Part shown: positions 1 to 7,457 of the stretch, in pieces | How the letters are laid out: every line of letters starts with the position of its first letter | Numbering within the stretch: the first letter of the stretch is position 1 | Assembly (NCBI RefSeq): GCF_021245725.1 | Contig: NZ_JAJGSX010000015.1 | Location: forward strand, 62,001 to 126,000 | Source of the DNA: Pseudonocardia sp. TRM90224 | GTDB lineage: Bacteria > Actinomycetota > Actinomycetes > Mycobacteriales > Pseudonocardiaceae | DNA length: 64,000 nt | Reading direction: 5' to 3' | Translations under genes and position numbers: made by a program | Notes under the pieces: generated by a model | Told to the model about the DNA's origin: nothing | The model's input: only the letters and a program-made list of their open reading frames with translations | The model's database searches: none

Positions 1-565
1 GCGCCAAGCTCGCGAGCCGGCGGCCCAGCCACTTGCCCCGGCTGAGCCATTGCCGATCCTGCGTCAGCACCAGCTCGGCGATCTCCTCCAGCAGTCGTGC
101 CGAGACGAATGCGACCGAGGTTCGGTCGCGGGCGTCCGAGAGGTCGTCGAGCAGGTCGGTGATCCGGTACCGGCGGTCCTCGTCCTCACCGGGGGAGAGG
201 GGAGGCGGACCGGCCGCGAGCCGGCGACGGGCATCCTCCTGGATGCGCACGCCGCAACCGTCGACGTCGAGCAGCAGCCGACCTTCGGCGCACATGTGCA
301 GCAGCGGCGACCGGCGGGTCGCGATCTCGCGCTCCACGAACTCGACCATCGACGCCGGCGTGTGCAGGAAGACCTCCACCGGCCATCCCGCGTAACGCAG
401 CGTCTCGCGCAGCACCGGGCCGCCGGGCTCGCCGACGACCACGACGTCGAGGTCGGACGACGCCGTGGCCAGCGACGTCCCCGCACTTCCGGCGAGGAAC
501 GCCGCCTGCGCGTCCGGGAACCGCTCGGCGACGAACCGCCCGGCCACGTCATCAGGAGCGCTCAC
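1..565 (-). CDS. Nucleotidyltransferase-domain protein (3' part outside window)
   Basis: At least 188 residues, running off the left edge. The N-terminal part reads GSAGTSLATASSDLDVVVVG, the Pol-beta-type nucleotidyltransferase signature (GS followed by DxD), so it probably transfers a nucleotidyl group to a small molecule, RNA or protein; the substrate cannot be told. The GTG start at 563-565 overlaps the pyrE stop by 4 bases (GTGA), so it is translationally coupled to pyrE and is third in a methyltransferase-pyrE-nucleotidyltransferase run. Long antisense frames on the plus strand here are compositional shadows. Confidence 0.75.
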   Translation of the reverse strand, partial: MSAPDDVAGRFVAERFPDAQAAFLAGSAGTSLATASSDLDVVVVGEPGGPVLRETLRYAGWPVEVFLHTPASMVEFVEREIATRRSPLLHMCAEGRLLLDVDGCGVRIQEDARRRLAAGPPPLSPGEDEDRRYRITDLLDDLSDARDRTSVAFVSARLLEEIAELVLTQDRQWLSRGKWLGRRLASLA

Positions 566-1083
566 AGCAGCTCCGATCCCGTGACGAGCGACCTCAGGTC
601 GATCCCGATCGCGTGCAGCGCGGCACACCCGCCCTCGCCGCGATCGACGACGCAGATCGCGGTGTCGACCGTCGCGCCGAGAGCGCGGAGGTCGCCGGCC
701 GAGGCGACGATCTGCCCGCCGGAGGTTACGACGTCCTCGATCACCAGCACCCGGCGTCCCGCAACGTCCGGGCCTTCGGCGAGCTTCGCCGTCCCGTACT
801 GCTTCGCCACCTTGCGGACGAATACGGCCGGCACCCCGGTCCGCAACGACAGCGCCGTCGCCACTGGCACCCCGCCGAGCTCGAGGCCTCCGAGCAGGTC
901 GGTGCCCGCAGGGACGAGGGGCGCGAGCCGGTCGGCGATCGCCGACAGGAGGGCGGGATCCGACTCGAACTGATACTTGTCGAAGTAGTGGTTCGCGGTC
1001 CGGCCGGAGCGGAGCAGAAATGCTCCTTGCAGCAGCGCAGCGCCCCGGATACGGGAGACGAGCTCCGCACGGTCCACCGTCAT
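562..1083 (-). CDS. pyrE: Orotate phosphoribosyltransferase
   Basis: 173 residues. Transfers phosphoribose from PRPP to orotate to make OMP in pyrimidine synthesis. The PRPP-binding loop reads VLVIEDVVTSGGQ, the classical phosphoribosyltransferase motif. Upstream are the orotate-site segment GRTANHYFDKYQFE and the dimer-loop region FVRKVAKQYGTAKLAEG. The ATG at 1081-1083 overlaps the stop of the upstream methyltransferase (ATGA), and its own stop overlaps the next GTG. Length is at the short end of the family, as in archaeal/actinobacterial forms. No other pyr gene is nearby, so it is an isolated pyrimidine gene in a compact operon. Confidence 0.93.
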   Translation of the reverse strand: MTVDRAELVSRIRGAALLQGAFLLRSGRTANHYFDKYQFESDPALLSAIADRLAPLVPAGTDLLGGLELGGVPVATALSLRTGVPAVFVRKVAKQYGTAKLAEGPDVAGRRVLVIEDVVTSGGQIVASAGDLRALGATVDTAICVVDRGEGGCAALHAIGIDLRSLVTGSELL

Positions 1084-1820
1084 GCCCGCCGCGCGATCAG
1101 CTGGAACATGCGGGCCACGTGCTTGTACGGCTCGCGGTCGGTGACGGCCAGCTCCAGCCGCTCCAGGTCGGCGAAGAAGGTGGGGTCGTGCTTCCGCTCG
1201 TCGTCGGTGATGTAGTCGCAGAAGCTGCGGATCCCGTAGTGGCCGTCGACTGCGCAACCCAGCTCGGTGAGCGTTGCGCCGATGTCCTCGGCGGTGTGCA
1301 GGGTGATCGCCGTGTCGAACGTGGCGGTGTGGGACTGCGCGGTGTCGAGCGCGGCCAGCGCGGCGACCGGGTCGACCTCACGGATGGCAGCGACGAGGGG
1401 AGCGGAGTGCCGGTTCAACGACATCACCGAGAGCAGGCCGCCGGCGCGCAGCAGATCCACCGCCACCCGCAGCGTCGCCTGCACGTCGGAGACGTAGGGG
1501 ATGACGTTATGACAGAGCACCACGTCGAAAGGGGACAAGTGGGGTAGGGCGGCAACATCGGCCTGAACGAGGGTGACCGGCGCGCCAGCGGCCCCGGCGC
1601 GTTCACGAGCGGCCGCGAGCATGTCGGTGTCGCGGTCGACGATCGTCACGTCGTGGCCGGCCGCAGCCAGCCCGACGGAGTCGAGGCCGTCACCGCCGCC
1701 GAGGTCCAGTACCCGCAGGAACGCCCCGCCGAGATGCCGGGCCAGGTTCGTCCCGGCCACCGCGTACCGTAAGCGCCCCCACGGGCTGTCCTGCCATGTC
1801 TGCCACGCCGTCATGCTCAT
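1080..1820 (-). CDS. Class I SAM-dependent methyltransferase
   Basis: 246 residues. A Rossmann-type methyltransferase: motif I VLDLGGGDGLDS, motif II acidic end VTIVDRDTDML, post-I segment VQADVAALPHLSPFDVVLCHNVIPYV. It looks most like the SmtA/CmoM group (tRNA-modifying methyltransferase family), but the substrate is not shown by sequence. I chose the ATG giving MSMTAWQTWQ; longer upstream reading into the inverted repeat is not supported. It is first in the coupled run with pyrE and the nucleotidyltransferase (4-base overlap). Confidence 0.82.
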   Translation of the reverse strand: MSMTAWQTWQDSPWGRLRYAVAGTNLARHLGGAFLRVLDLGGGDGLDSVGLAAAGHDVTIVDRDTDMLAAARERAGAAGAPVTLVQADVAALPHLSPFDVVLCHNVIPYVSDVQATLRVAVDLLRAGGLLSVMSLNRHSAPLVAAIREVDPVAALAALDTAQSHTATFDTAITLHTAEDIGATLTELGCAVDGHYGIRSFCDYITDDERKHDPTFFADLERLELAVTDREPYKHVARMFQLIARRA

Positions 1821-2126
1821 GGGGCGACCGTATCCATCGATCAACCGCCGGCCTGCTGGGTGTGCTTCGGCAGCAGCCACACCAGGCCGAAGGTGGTGAA
1901 CGAACGGCACCCTCGTCCACACCTATTGGACGAAAGTGCCGTTCGTTCAAGCCGTCCGGGGAACTTCCGGGGAGCGGGCAGAACCTGATAACTGTCATAA
2001 CATCGATTATCGGATCAGCATGGCTGCCTGCGACCACTACGTTGTGGAGCTGCTCCGTCGACACCCACCGGCCCGGCTTCGGCCAGCTCCGTAAACTCGG
2101 TTGAGCGGCTGGTTACGTTTTCCTGG
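1821..2126. other. Divergent intergenic region with a dyad
   Basis: 306 bases between the divergent methyltransferase and serine hydrolase genes. It should hold both promoters. The only clear structure is the long inverted repeat at 1897-1949. A stretch around 1980-2010 is noticeably AT-richer than its surroundings and is a likely promoter zone. No small gene with a ribosome site was seen. Confidence 0.6.
1897..1949. repeat. Inverted repeat, GAACGGCAC/GTGCCGTTC family (copy 1)
   Basis: Left arm TGAACGAACGGCAC (1897-1910) and right arm GTGCCGTTCGTTCA (1936-1949) are perfect 14-base complements. Pairing continues inward through CGTCCA/TGGACG after two mismatches. A second copy with the same core and the CGAAAGTGCC stretch lies at 55880-55930. 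Here it sits in a divergent gap, so it is not simply a terminator; it could be a mobile palindrome or an operator. Confidence 0.75.
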
Positions 2127-3572
2127 ATGTCTTCTCAGCATGCGCTGCTGCCCCGGTCCACACCGGCTGCCGCAGGGGTGTCGTCCCGTGCGATTGCCGC
2201 CCTGCTGGACCGGCTCGAAGCGCACTCCATCGAATGTCACTCGATCATGGTGGTGCGCCACGGCCACGTCGTTGCCGAGGGCTGGTGGGCGCCGTTCTCG
2301 GCTGAACGCCCGCACCTGCTCTACTCGGTGACCAAATCGTTCACGTCGATTGCCGTGGGACTGGCGATCGCCGACGGGCTGCTCTCCTTGGACGACCGGG
2401 TGGTGGACGTGCTGCCCGACCACGTCCCGGTCGACGTCTGCGAGCAGGGCCGCCGCATCACCGTCCACCACCTGCTGTCCATGACGGCCGGACACGACAC
2501 GGACAGCCTCGAGGAGGCCTGGCAGCTGGAACCGGGCGACCTGGTCAAGGGCTTCCTGCGCGTGCCGTTCCCCGAAGCCGAGGGGACACGTCACGCCTAC
2601 GACAATGCGACCACGTTCGTCCTGGCGCGAATGGTGGAACGGGTCACGGGTCGTGGCCTCCCGGAGTTGCTCGACGAGCGTCTCTTCAGGCCCATGGGCA
2701 TCAACCACGCCGAATGGGACCGGGTGGCCGGCGGTGCCGCCTTCGGGTTCCACGGGCTGCACCTCACGACAGAGGCCGTTGCCGCGTTCGGCGAGCTCCT
2801 GCTGCGCGGCGGCCGTTGGGGTGAGCGGCAGCTCGTCCCCCGCGGGTGGGTGGAGCTCGCGACCAGGCGGCACATCGAGACCCTGCCGTCCGAGGACGGA
2901 GCGGGTAACGCCGATTTCCTGTGCGGTTACGGGTACCAGTTCTGGATGTCGCGGCACGGCTACCACGGGAACGGTTCCTTCGGCCAGCAATGCGTGGTCG
3001 TCCCGTCGCACGATCTCGTGGTCGCTGTCACCAGCGGCCACACGAACGCGGACTCCCCGGCGCAGGTCATGCTCGATGCGATATGGGAGTTCCTGCTGCC
3101 GAGCCTGGATGACACGGGAAGCGCCCGGGACGACGAGATCCTCGCCGATCGACTGCGCCAGCTTTCCCTCGCGGGGGTGCCGGGTTCGGCTGCCCCCTCC
3201 CGTTCTTGTGCTGCGCGTATCGACGCCTCTGTCGAGGATTCGGCCCTGCCCGGCGGAACCGCTGTGCTCGTCGAGCCGGTGGCCGGTGGTTGGCTCCTGC
3301 AACTCGGGTCGACGTCCTTCACGATCGCGGTCGGCCACGGCGAATGGCGGGAGAGCTCGCCGCTCGGCCGCCCCGTCGTCGCGGCCGGCGCCTGGCAAGG
3401 CAGCACGTTCGTCGCCGAGGTCTACGTCATCACCACACCGCACCGGGTTCGGCTGGTGGTCGACGCCGACGCCGGAACGGCGGTGGCGACGTGGAGCACG
3501 GTGCCCCTCACCGGCCCCAGCCTGGAACTGCACATGAACTCGCCGCTGATGACCCGGCCCGACGTCGCGTAG
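2127..3572 (+). CDS. Serine hydrolase, class C beta-lactamase family
   Basis: 481 residues. Member of the penicillin-binding/beta-lactamase-like serine hydrolases (esterase or D-aminopeptidase type). Visible motifs: SxxK as SVTK (Ser67, Lys70) within LLYSVTKSFTSIAVG, YxN as YDN (Tyr158), and HGN in the third position (HGNGSFGQ) replacing KTG. No signal peptide is visible, so a cytoplasmic esterase/peptidase is more likely than a true beta-lactamase. The last ~120 residues form an additional C-terminal domain. Monocistronic, divergent from the methyltransferase gene. Confidence 0.88.
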   Translation: MSSQHALLPRSTPAAAGVSSRAIAALLDRLEAHSIECHSIMVVRHGHVVAEGWWAPFSAERPHLLYSVTKSFTSIAVGLAIADGLLSLDDRVVDVLPDHVPVDVCEQGRRITVHHLLSMTAGHDTDSLEEAWQLEPGDLVKGFLRVPFPEAEGTRHAYDNATTFVLARMVERVTGRGLPELLDERLFRPMGINHAEWDRVAGGAAFGFHGLHLTTEAVAAFGELLLRGGRWGERQLVPRGWVELATRRHIETLPSEDGAGNADFLCGYGYQFWMSRHGYHGNGSFGQQCVVVPSHDLVVAVTSGHTNADSPAQVMLDAIWEFLLPSLDDTGSARDDEILADRLRQLSLAGVPGSAAPSRSCAARIDASVEDSALPGGTAVLVEPVAGGWLLQLGSTSFTIAVGHGEWRESSPLGRPVVAAGAWQGSTFVAEVYVITTPHRVRLVVDADAGTAVATWSTVPLTGPSLELHMNSPLMTRPDVA

Positions 3573-3593
3573 CGCGCCTCGGGTCTGGTCAGC

Positions 3594-3734
3594 ACTCGAC
3601 GACCGACCAGCAGACGTCATTGCGCAGCCGCTGGTCGTCGAGGACGAGCTCGCGGATCGGCCGCCTCATCGGTCCGCTCCGAGGTCGTGCGCGACGACGT
3701 GGGCGACGGTGCTGGCCTGCCCGGCGGCGACCGG
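3594..3734 (-). pseudogene. Broken second copy of the Imm-5-like gene (3' fragment)
   Basis: Directly downstream of the DUF1963-like gene lies a piece of the upstream Imm-5-like gene. One segment decodes as AGQASTVAHVVAHDLGA (intact gene: AGQAGAVAHVAAHDLGA). After a deletion of roughly 35 codons and a frame change, it continues IRELVLDDQRLRNDVCWSVV (intact: IRELVLDDQRLRNDICWSVF) and ends EC-stop like the intact gene. There is no start codon or complete frame. It is a remnant of a duplication that placed two immunity-type genes around the DUF1963-like gene. Confidence 0.8.
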
Positions 3735-4355
3735 TCAGTGGCACTGCCAGAGGAAGCTCGCCCCGCCGCACGGGCGACATGCGAAGGCGTAGGCGCTGCC
3801 GGCGTCGCCGTAGTTGGCAGCCGTCCGGTCGTCGTGACCGGGTTCGAGCTGTGCGATGAACTCCATTTGCTGTGCGCACCCGGTGCAGGACGGGATTTCC
3901 TCGTCCTGGATCCACGCCGGCTCACCTCCGAGGCAGCCCAGCAGCTCGTTCTGGTCGCGTCCGGTCGAGTCCGTCCACGTGTCGTAGGCCTCGGCGTAGC
4001 TCGTGACATCGGACGGCAGCAGCTCCACGCGCGACGAACTCCCCAGGTCCGTTTCACCCTCGGCGGGGACGGTCGCGGGCAGCAGCTCGCCCTTCCGCAA
4101 CAGGAACGCGCGATTGCCACCCGCGATCGGATCCCACTCGTCGCACAAGCCCGGATCGTTCGCGCACATGAAGATCGAGACCAGGTCGCCGGACGGGTCG
4201 AGCGCGTCGAGCGGCAGCTGCGCGATGAACTGCATGTTCCCGTGGCAATGGGCGCACACGGGCCAGTCGAAACCCGCCGGCACCAGCGGGACACCGCCTG
4301 TTCGCGCTCCGAGGGCCGAAGGGTCGGAGGGTCCTGCGTAGGCCAGCAAGGTCAT
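3735..4355 (-). CDS. DUF1963/YwqG-like protein, possible immunity protein
   Basis: 206 residues from the ATG giving MTLLAYAG. Pattern of DUF1963-type proteins: PLVPAGFDWPVCAHCHGNMQFIAQL near the N-terminus, repeated later as CTGCAQQMEFIAQLEPG, with paired Cys (CAHC, CTGC, CRPC) that could bind zinc. Function is unknown; DUF1963 proteins are often found among polymorphic-toxin immunity genes. It is flanked by an intact Imm-5-like gene upstream and a broken copy downstream, which supports an immunity role (inference). Same strand as the Imm-5-like gene, 43 bases apart. Confidence 0.72.
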   Translation of the reverse strand: MTLLAYAGPSDPSALGARTGGVPLVPAGFDWPVCAHCHGNMQFIAQLPLDALDPSGDLVSIFMCANDPGLCDEWDPIAGGNRAFLLRKGELLPATVPAEGETDLGSSSRVELLPSDVTSYAEAYDTWTDSTGRDQNELLGCLGGEPAWIQDEEIPSCTGCAQQMEFIAQLEPGHDDRTAANYGDAGSAYAFACRPCGGASFLWQCH

Positions 4356-4398
4356 CACGGGCGGGAGCGTACGGGGCCGCACCGACAGCACAGGGGCC

Positions 4399-4914
4399 TC
4401 AGCACTCGAAGACCGACCAGCAGATGTCGTTGCGCAGCCGCTGGTCGTCGAGCACGAGCTCGCGGATCGCGTCAGGGAGCTGGTCGCGTTGCCACTGGCA
4501 TTCGCGCCGGCCTGCGGCTTCCGCCTCGGCGGCCGGTACCGACGCGCGGACTGCCTTGATCGCGTAGGCGGCCGCTCCGAGGTCGTGTGCGGCGACGTGG
4601 GCGACGGCTCCGGCCTGGCCGGCCGCGTACGCGGCGTGCCTGGGCGCGCCGCGCAGGTCCCTGGCCGCTCCCATGGCGTGGCCGCCCGCTGCCCTGGCCA
4701 CCATCATCTTGACCTCGCCCCGAACCCATGCCCGGGCGTGCTCGATGGCTTCGCGTGGGCGCGGGTCGTCCGGCTTGACCGCCTCGAACAACGGCAGGAC
4801 GTGTTCCGCGCATTCGGCCGCCCACAACGCGATGAGGTGGTGGTCGGCATCGGTCAACGTCCCGCCTCGGCGGATGGTGATGAGCCTCGGATCCCGAATC
4901 GTCGAGAGGATCAC
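4399..4914 (-). CDS. Imm-5-like putative immunity protein
   Basis: 171 residues from a GTG at 4914 preceded by GGGGAG at 7 bases; a longer frame reaches 4965 but has a weaker start. It resembles the alpha-helical putative immunity proteins of the Imm-5-like family: HHLIALWAAECAEHVLPLFE, then HARAWVRGE, an alanine-rich helical middle (AAYAAGQAGAVAHVAAHDLG), and a conserved C-terminus RELVLDDQRLRNDICW. These are assigned to protection against a cognate toxin, but no toxin gene is adjacent here. A truncated paralogue lies at 3594-3734. Confidence 0.78.
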   Translation of the reverse strand: MILSTIRDPRLITIRRGGTLTDADHHLIALWAAECAEHVLPLFEAVKPDDPRPREAIEHARAWVRGEVKMMVARAAGGHAMGAARDLRGAPRHAAYAAGQAGAVAHVAAHDLGAAAYAIKAVRASVPAAEAEAAGRRECQWQRDQLPDAIRELVLDDQRLRNDICWSVFEC

Positions 4915-5050
4915 CGTTCGTCTCCCCTTGGACCATTTGCCGGCTGATCCTGCAACGTTAGCCAAGCCGCATTCGTGTTATGACAGCACCTTGGCAGCTA
5001 CGTAGGACCACGGGCGCGGCGACCGTTGCCGATCTCCTACTGTTCCCGCC

Positions 5051-6547
5051 GTGGAACCGCTCCGGCCAGGCGATCCCGAATGGATCGGGCGATACCGACT
5101 GCAAGGCAGGCTCGGCGCGGGCGGGATGGGTGTCGTCTTCCTCGGCACCACTCCCGAAGGTGTCCAGGCCGCCGTCAAGATGATCCGGGACGAGCTTGCC
5201 GGCGACACCGGGTTCCGGCAACGCTTCCGGCGCGAGGTGTCCGCGGCGGTGTCGGTGGCCGGCATGTTCACCGCACGGGTGCTGGATGCCGATCCGGACG
5301 CCGATCCACCGTGGCTCGCGACGCAGTACATCGACGCACCCTCGTTGCGTGACGCCGTCGATCGTTACGGGCCGCTCGACCCGCCGGCGTTGCTGCGGCT
5401 CACCCACGGGCTCGCCGAGGCGCTCGCCGCGATCCACGCAGCCGGGCTCGTGCACCGCGACCTGAAGCCGGGCAACGTGCTCCTCTCCCCCACCGGCCCG
5501 AAGGTGATCGACTTCGGGATCGCGCGGTCGGAGGGCGCCACGCAGCTCACCGGCACCGGCGACGTGATCGGCACGCCCGAGTACATGGCGCCGGAGCAGC
5601 TGGCGGGCGCCGGCGGCGGCTCCCCCGCCAGCGACGTGTTCGCGCTGGGCTCCACGATCGTGTTCGCCGCGACGGGACGCAGCCCGTTCTCCGCCGAGCA
5701 GGGTGCGGCGGCGATGTACCGGATCGTGCATGTCGACCCCGACCTCACCGGTGTCCCGCCAGACGTGGCGGGATTGGTCCGGGCATGCCTGGACAAGTCG
5801 CCGGCACGGCGCCCGTCGGCGCAGCAGGTGGCGGTGAGCCTGCGCGGCGGGCCGCAGGTCGCGCCGGCGGGCGACCTGACCGTGCCCACACCCGCAGCGC
5901 TGACGGCCGCGCCGCCCGCTCCGCCGAGCCCGAAGGCTCGCGGCCGTCGACCGTTCGTCGTGGCCGCGCTGGCCGCCGTGGTGGTGCTGGCCGGGGCCGG
6001 CGCCGCCGTCGGGGTGACGGTGCTGCAGCGCGACGTCCCCCTCCCGACCCCGCCTCAGGTACCGACAACAACGGTGGCAGCGCCCCCGATCGACCCGAAC
6101 AGCCCGGCGGCGAAGTACGTCGACCGGCTCTGCGCCTCCGGCGACCTGCTCACGACGCTCGGCAGCAGCGCCCCGAACGTCCGCTCGACCGGCGACCCCG
6201 CGATCGCCAAGCGCGACTTCCTGACCGCGAGCGACCGCTCGATCGGCGTGGTCGACGCCGCGACGAGCGACTTCGGCGCGCTGCGGGACGACGCGCCGAA
6301 CGACGAGGTCGCGATGCAGTTCGGGCTGATCGTGCGGGAGTTCACGAGCGCGCGGGAGGCGTTCGTCGACGCCCGCGCGCAGGTGGCGCAGGCCGATCCG
6401 ATGACGGCCGAGGTGTACTCGGCCGCCGTCACGCGGTTCACCGACGGCGTGCGCAACCTGTCGCTGGCGGCCACGCTCGTCCAGGGCATCACGTTGCCGC
6501 CGGAGTACACGGCGGCCTCGGCGGTGGCCCCGAACTGCACGAACTAG
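5051..6547 (+). CDS. Membrane-anchored Ser/Thr protein kinase (PknB type)
   Basis: 498 residues, GTG start. Active Hanks-type kinase: glycine loop LGAGGMGVVF, ATP-binding Lys43 (AVKMI), catalytic loop HRDLKPGN (135-142), DFG at 154-156, and GTPEYMAPEQ activation end. A Pro/Ala linker leads to a transmembrane helix (about 302-324) and a ~170-residue outer domain of unknown ligand, rich in Asp/Ala helices with two Cys. Same architecture as the pseudokinase at 15262-16665, whose kinase domain is clearly related. Divergent from the Imm-5-like gene. Confidence 0.93.
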   Translation: MEPLRPGDPEWIGRYRLQGRLGAGGMGVVFLGTTPEGVQAAVKMIRDELAGDTGFRQRFRREVSAAVSVAGMFTARVLDADPDADPPWLATQYIDAPSLRDAVDRYGPLDPPALLRLTHGLAEALAAIHAAGLVHRDLKPGNVLLSPTGPKVIDFGIARSEGATQLTGTGDVIGTPEYMAPEQLAGAGGGSPASDVFALGSTIVFAATGRSPFSAEQGAAAMYRIVHVDPDLTGVPPDVAGLVRACLDKSPARRPSAQQVAVSLRGGPQVAPAGDLTVPTPAALTAAPPAPPSPKARGRRPFVVAALAAVVVLAGAGAAVGVTVLQRDVPLPTPPQVPTTTVAAPPIDPNSPAAKYVDRLCASGDLLTTLGSSAPNVRSTGDPAIAKRDFLTASDRSIGVVDAATSDFGALRDDAPNDEVAMQFGLIVREFTSAREAFVDARAQVAQADPMTAEVYSAAVTRFTDGVRNLSLAATLVQGITLPPEYTAASAVAPNCTN

Positions 6548-6553
6548 AGCGCG

Positions 6554-7039
6554 TCAGCCGGCGGTCGGCGGCTGGTCGACGGTCTGGGCGAGGTAGAGCT
6601 GCTCGCCGAGGCGGTCGATGAGCTCGAGGTTGGTCTCGATGTAGTCGATGTGGTGCTCCTCGTCGGCGAGGATCTCCTCGAGGAGCTTCGCGGAGGTGGC
6701 GTCGCCCTTCTCTCGGCACATCATGATTCCCGGGCGCAGCCGCTCGACGACGGCGAGCTCGATCTGCAGGTCCGACTCGAGCTGCTCACGCACGGTCTGG
6801 CCGATGCGCAGAGTGCCGAGGCGCTGGTAGTTGGGCAGGCCTTCGAGGAACAGGATGCGGTCGGTGATCTTCTCCGCGTGCGTCATCTCCTCGATCGACT
6901 CGGCGCGGGTGTAGGCGGCGAGTTTGGTGAGGCCCCAGTTCTGCTGCATCTTCGCGTGCAGGAAGTACTGGTTGATCGCGGTGAGTTCGCTGGTGAGCTG
7001 CTCGTTCAGCAGCGCGATGATCTCGTCGTCGCCACGCAC
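6554..7039 (-). CDS. bfr: Bacterioferritin
   Basis: 161 residues, normal family length. Stores iron in a 24-subunit shell. Ferroxidase ligands are visible as E in LTSELTAINQYF, ExxH in ESIEEMTHAEKI, and EEILADEEHH. The Met of IEEMTHAEK is the haem-bridging residue of haem-containing bacterioferritins. The ferredoxin partner gene bfd lies upstream on the same strand, about 120 bases away, and a candidate IdeR box lies in the gap. Confidence 0.95.
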   Translation of the reverse strand: MRGDDEIIALLNEQLTSELTAINQYFLHAKMQQNWGLTKLAAYTRAESIEEMTHAEKITDRILFLEGLPNYQRLGTLRIGQTVREQLESDLQIELAVVERLRPGIMMCREKGDATSAKLLEEILADEEHHIDYIETNLELIDRLGEQLYLAQTVDQPPTAG

Positions 7040-7143
7040 GGTCGGTCCCTTCGTCGGAGTTCGGGACTTCGACGGTAGCGACGCGTCACGATCGGGTGAG
7101 AGGCAGGATCACCTGGCCCGCAGCGAGGAAAGCCTCCCTTTGC

Positions 7144-7162
7144 CCAGGTCAGGCTTGTCCAA
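7144..7162. promoter_or_regulatory. Candidate IdeR iron box upstream of bfr
   Basis: The 19-base stretch CCAGGTCAGGCTTGTCCAA matches the actinobacterial DtxR/IdeR consensus TTAGGTTAGGCTAACCTAA at about 13 positions. It lies about 105 bases upstream of the bfr start, just after the bfd stop. In mycobacteria IdeR binds upstream of bacterioferritin genes, so placement fits, but the match is only moderate. Confidence 0.35.
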
Positions 7163-7360
7163 CTAGGCGGTGGCGGGAAGGCTCGCGATCACCGACGGCG
7201 AGTGGGCGGCCGCGAGGAAGACGTCGATGTGGTCGTGGCAGGAGCCGCAGCCGGTGCCGGCCTCGCAGGCGTCGCCGACCTCCTCGACGGTGCGGGCACC
7301 GCGTGCGATGCAGGACCGGATCTCGGTGTCGGTCACCGCAGCGCAGATGCACACGTACAT
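7163..7360 (-). CDS. bfd: Bacterioferritin-associated ferredoxin
   Basis: 65 residues from the ATG giving MYVCICAAV. Small [2Fe-2S] protein that reduces bacterioferritin to release iron. The four Cys ligands are visible as CIC near the N-terminus and GTGCGSCHD later, the Fer2_BFD pattern. The ribosome site AAGGGATG lies just upstream; a five-codon longer frame is not supported. Paired with bfr downstream, and the upstream sequence has a candidate IdeR box. Confidence 0.9.
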   Translation of the reverse strand: MYVCICAAVTDTEIRSCIARGARTVEEVGDACEAGTGCGSCHDHIDVFLAAAHSPSVIASLPATA

Positions 7361-7375
7361 CAGGCATCCCTTCAC

Positions 7376-7394
7376 TTAGGCCAGCCTATGCTCT
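7376..7394. promoter_or_regulatory. Candidate IdeR iron box upstream of bfd
   Basis: TTAGGCCAGCCTATGCTCT matches the DtxR/IdeR consensus at about 13 of 19 positions, with a strong TTAGG left half. It begins 15 bases upstream of the bfd ATG, so it would overlap the bfd promoter, consistent with iron-dependent control. Moderate match only. Confidence 0.4.
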
Positions 7395-7457
7395 CAGTCG
7401 ATCAGGGAGGTGCGCAAGAGCACCGGATCGTCGGTGCTGTGCCATACGCTGGATCGC

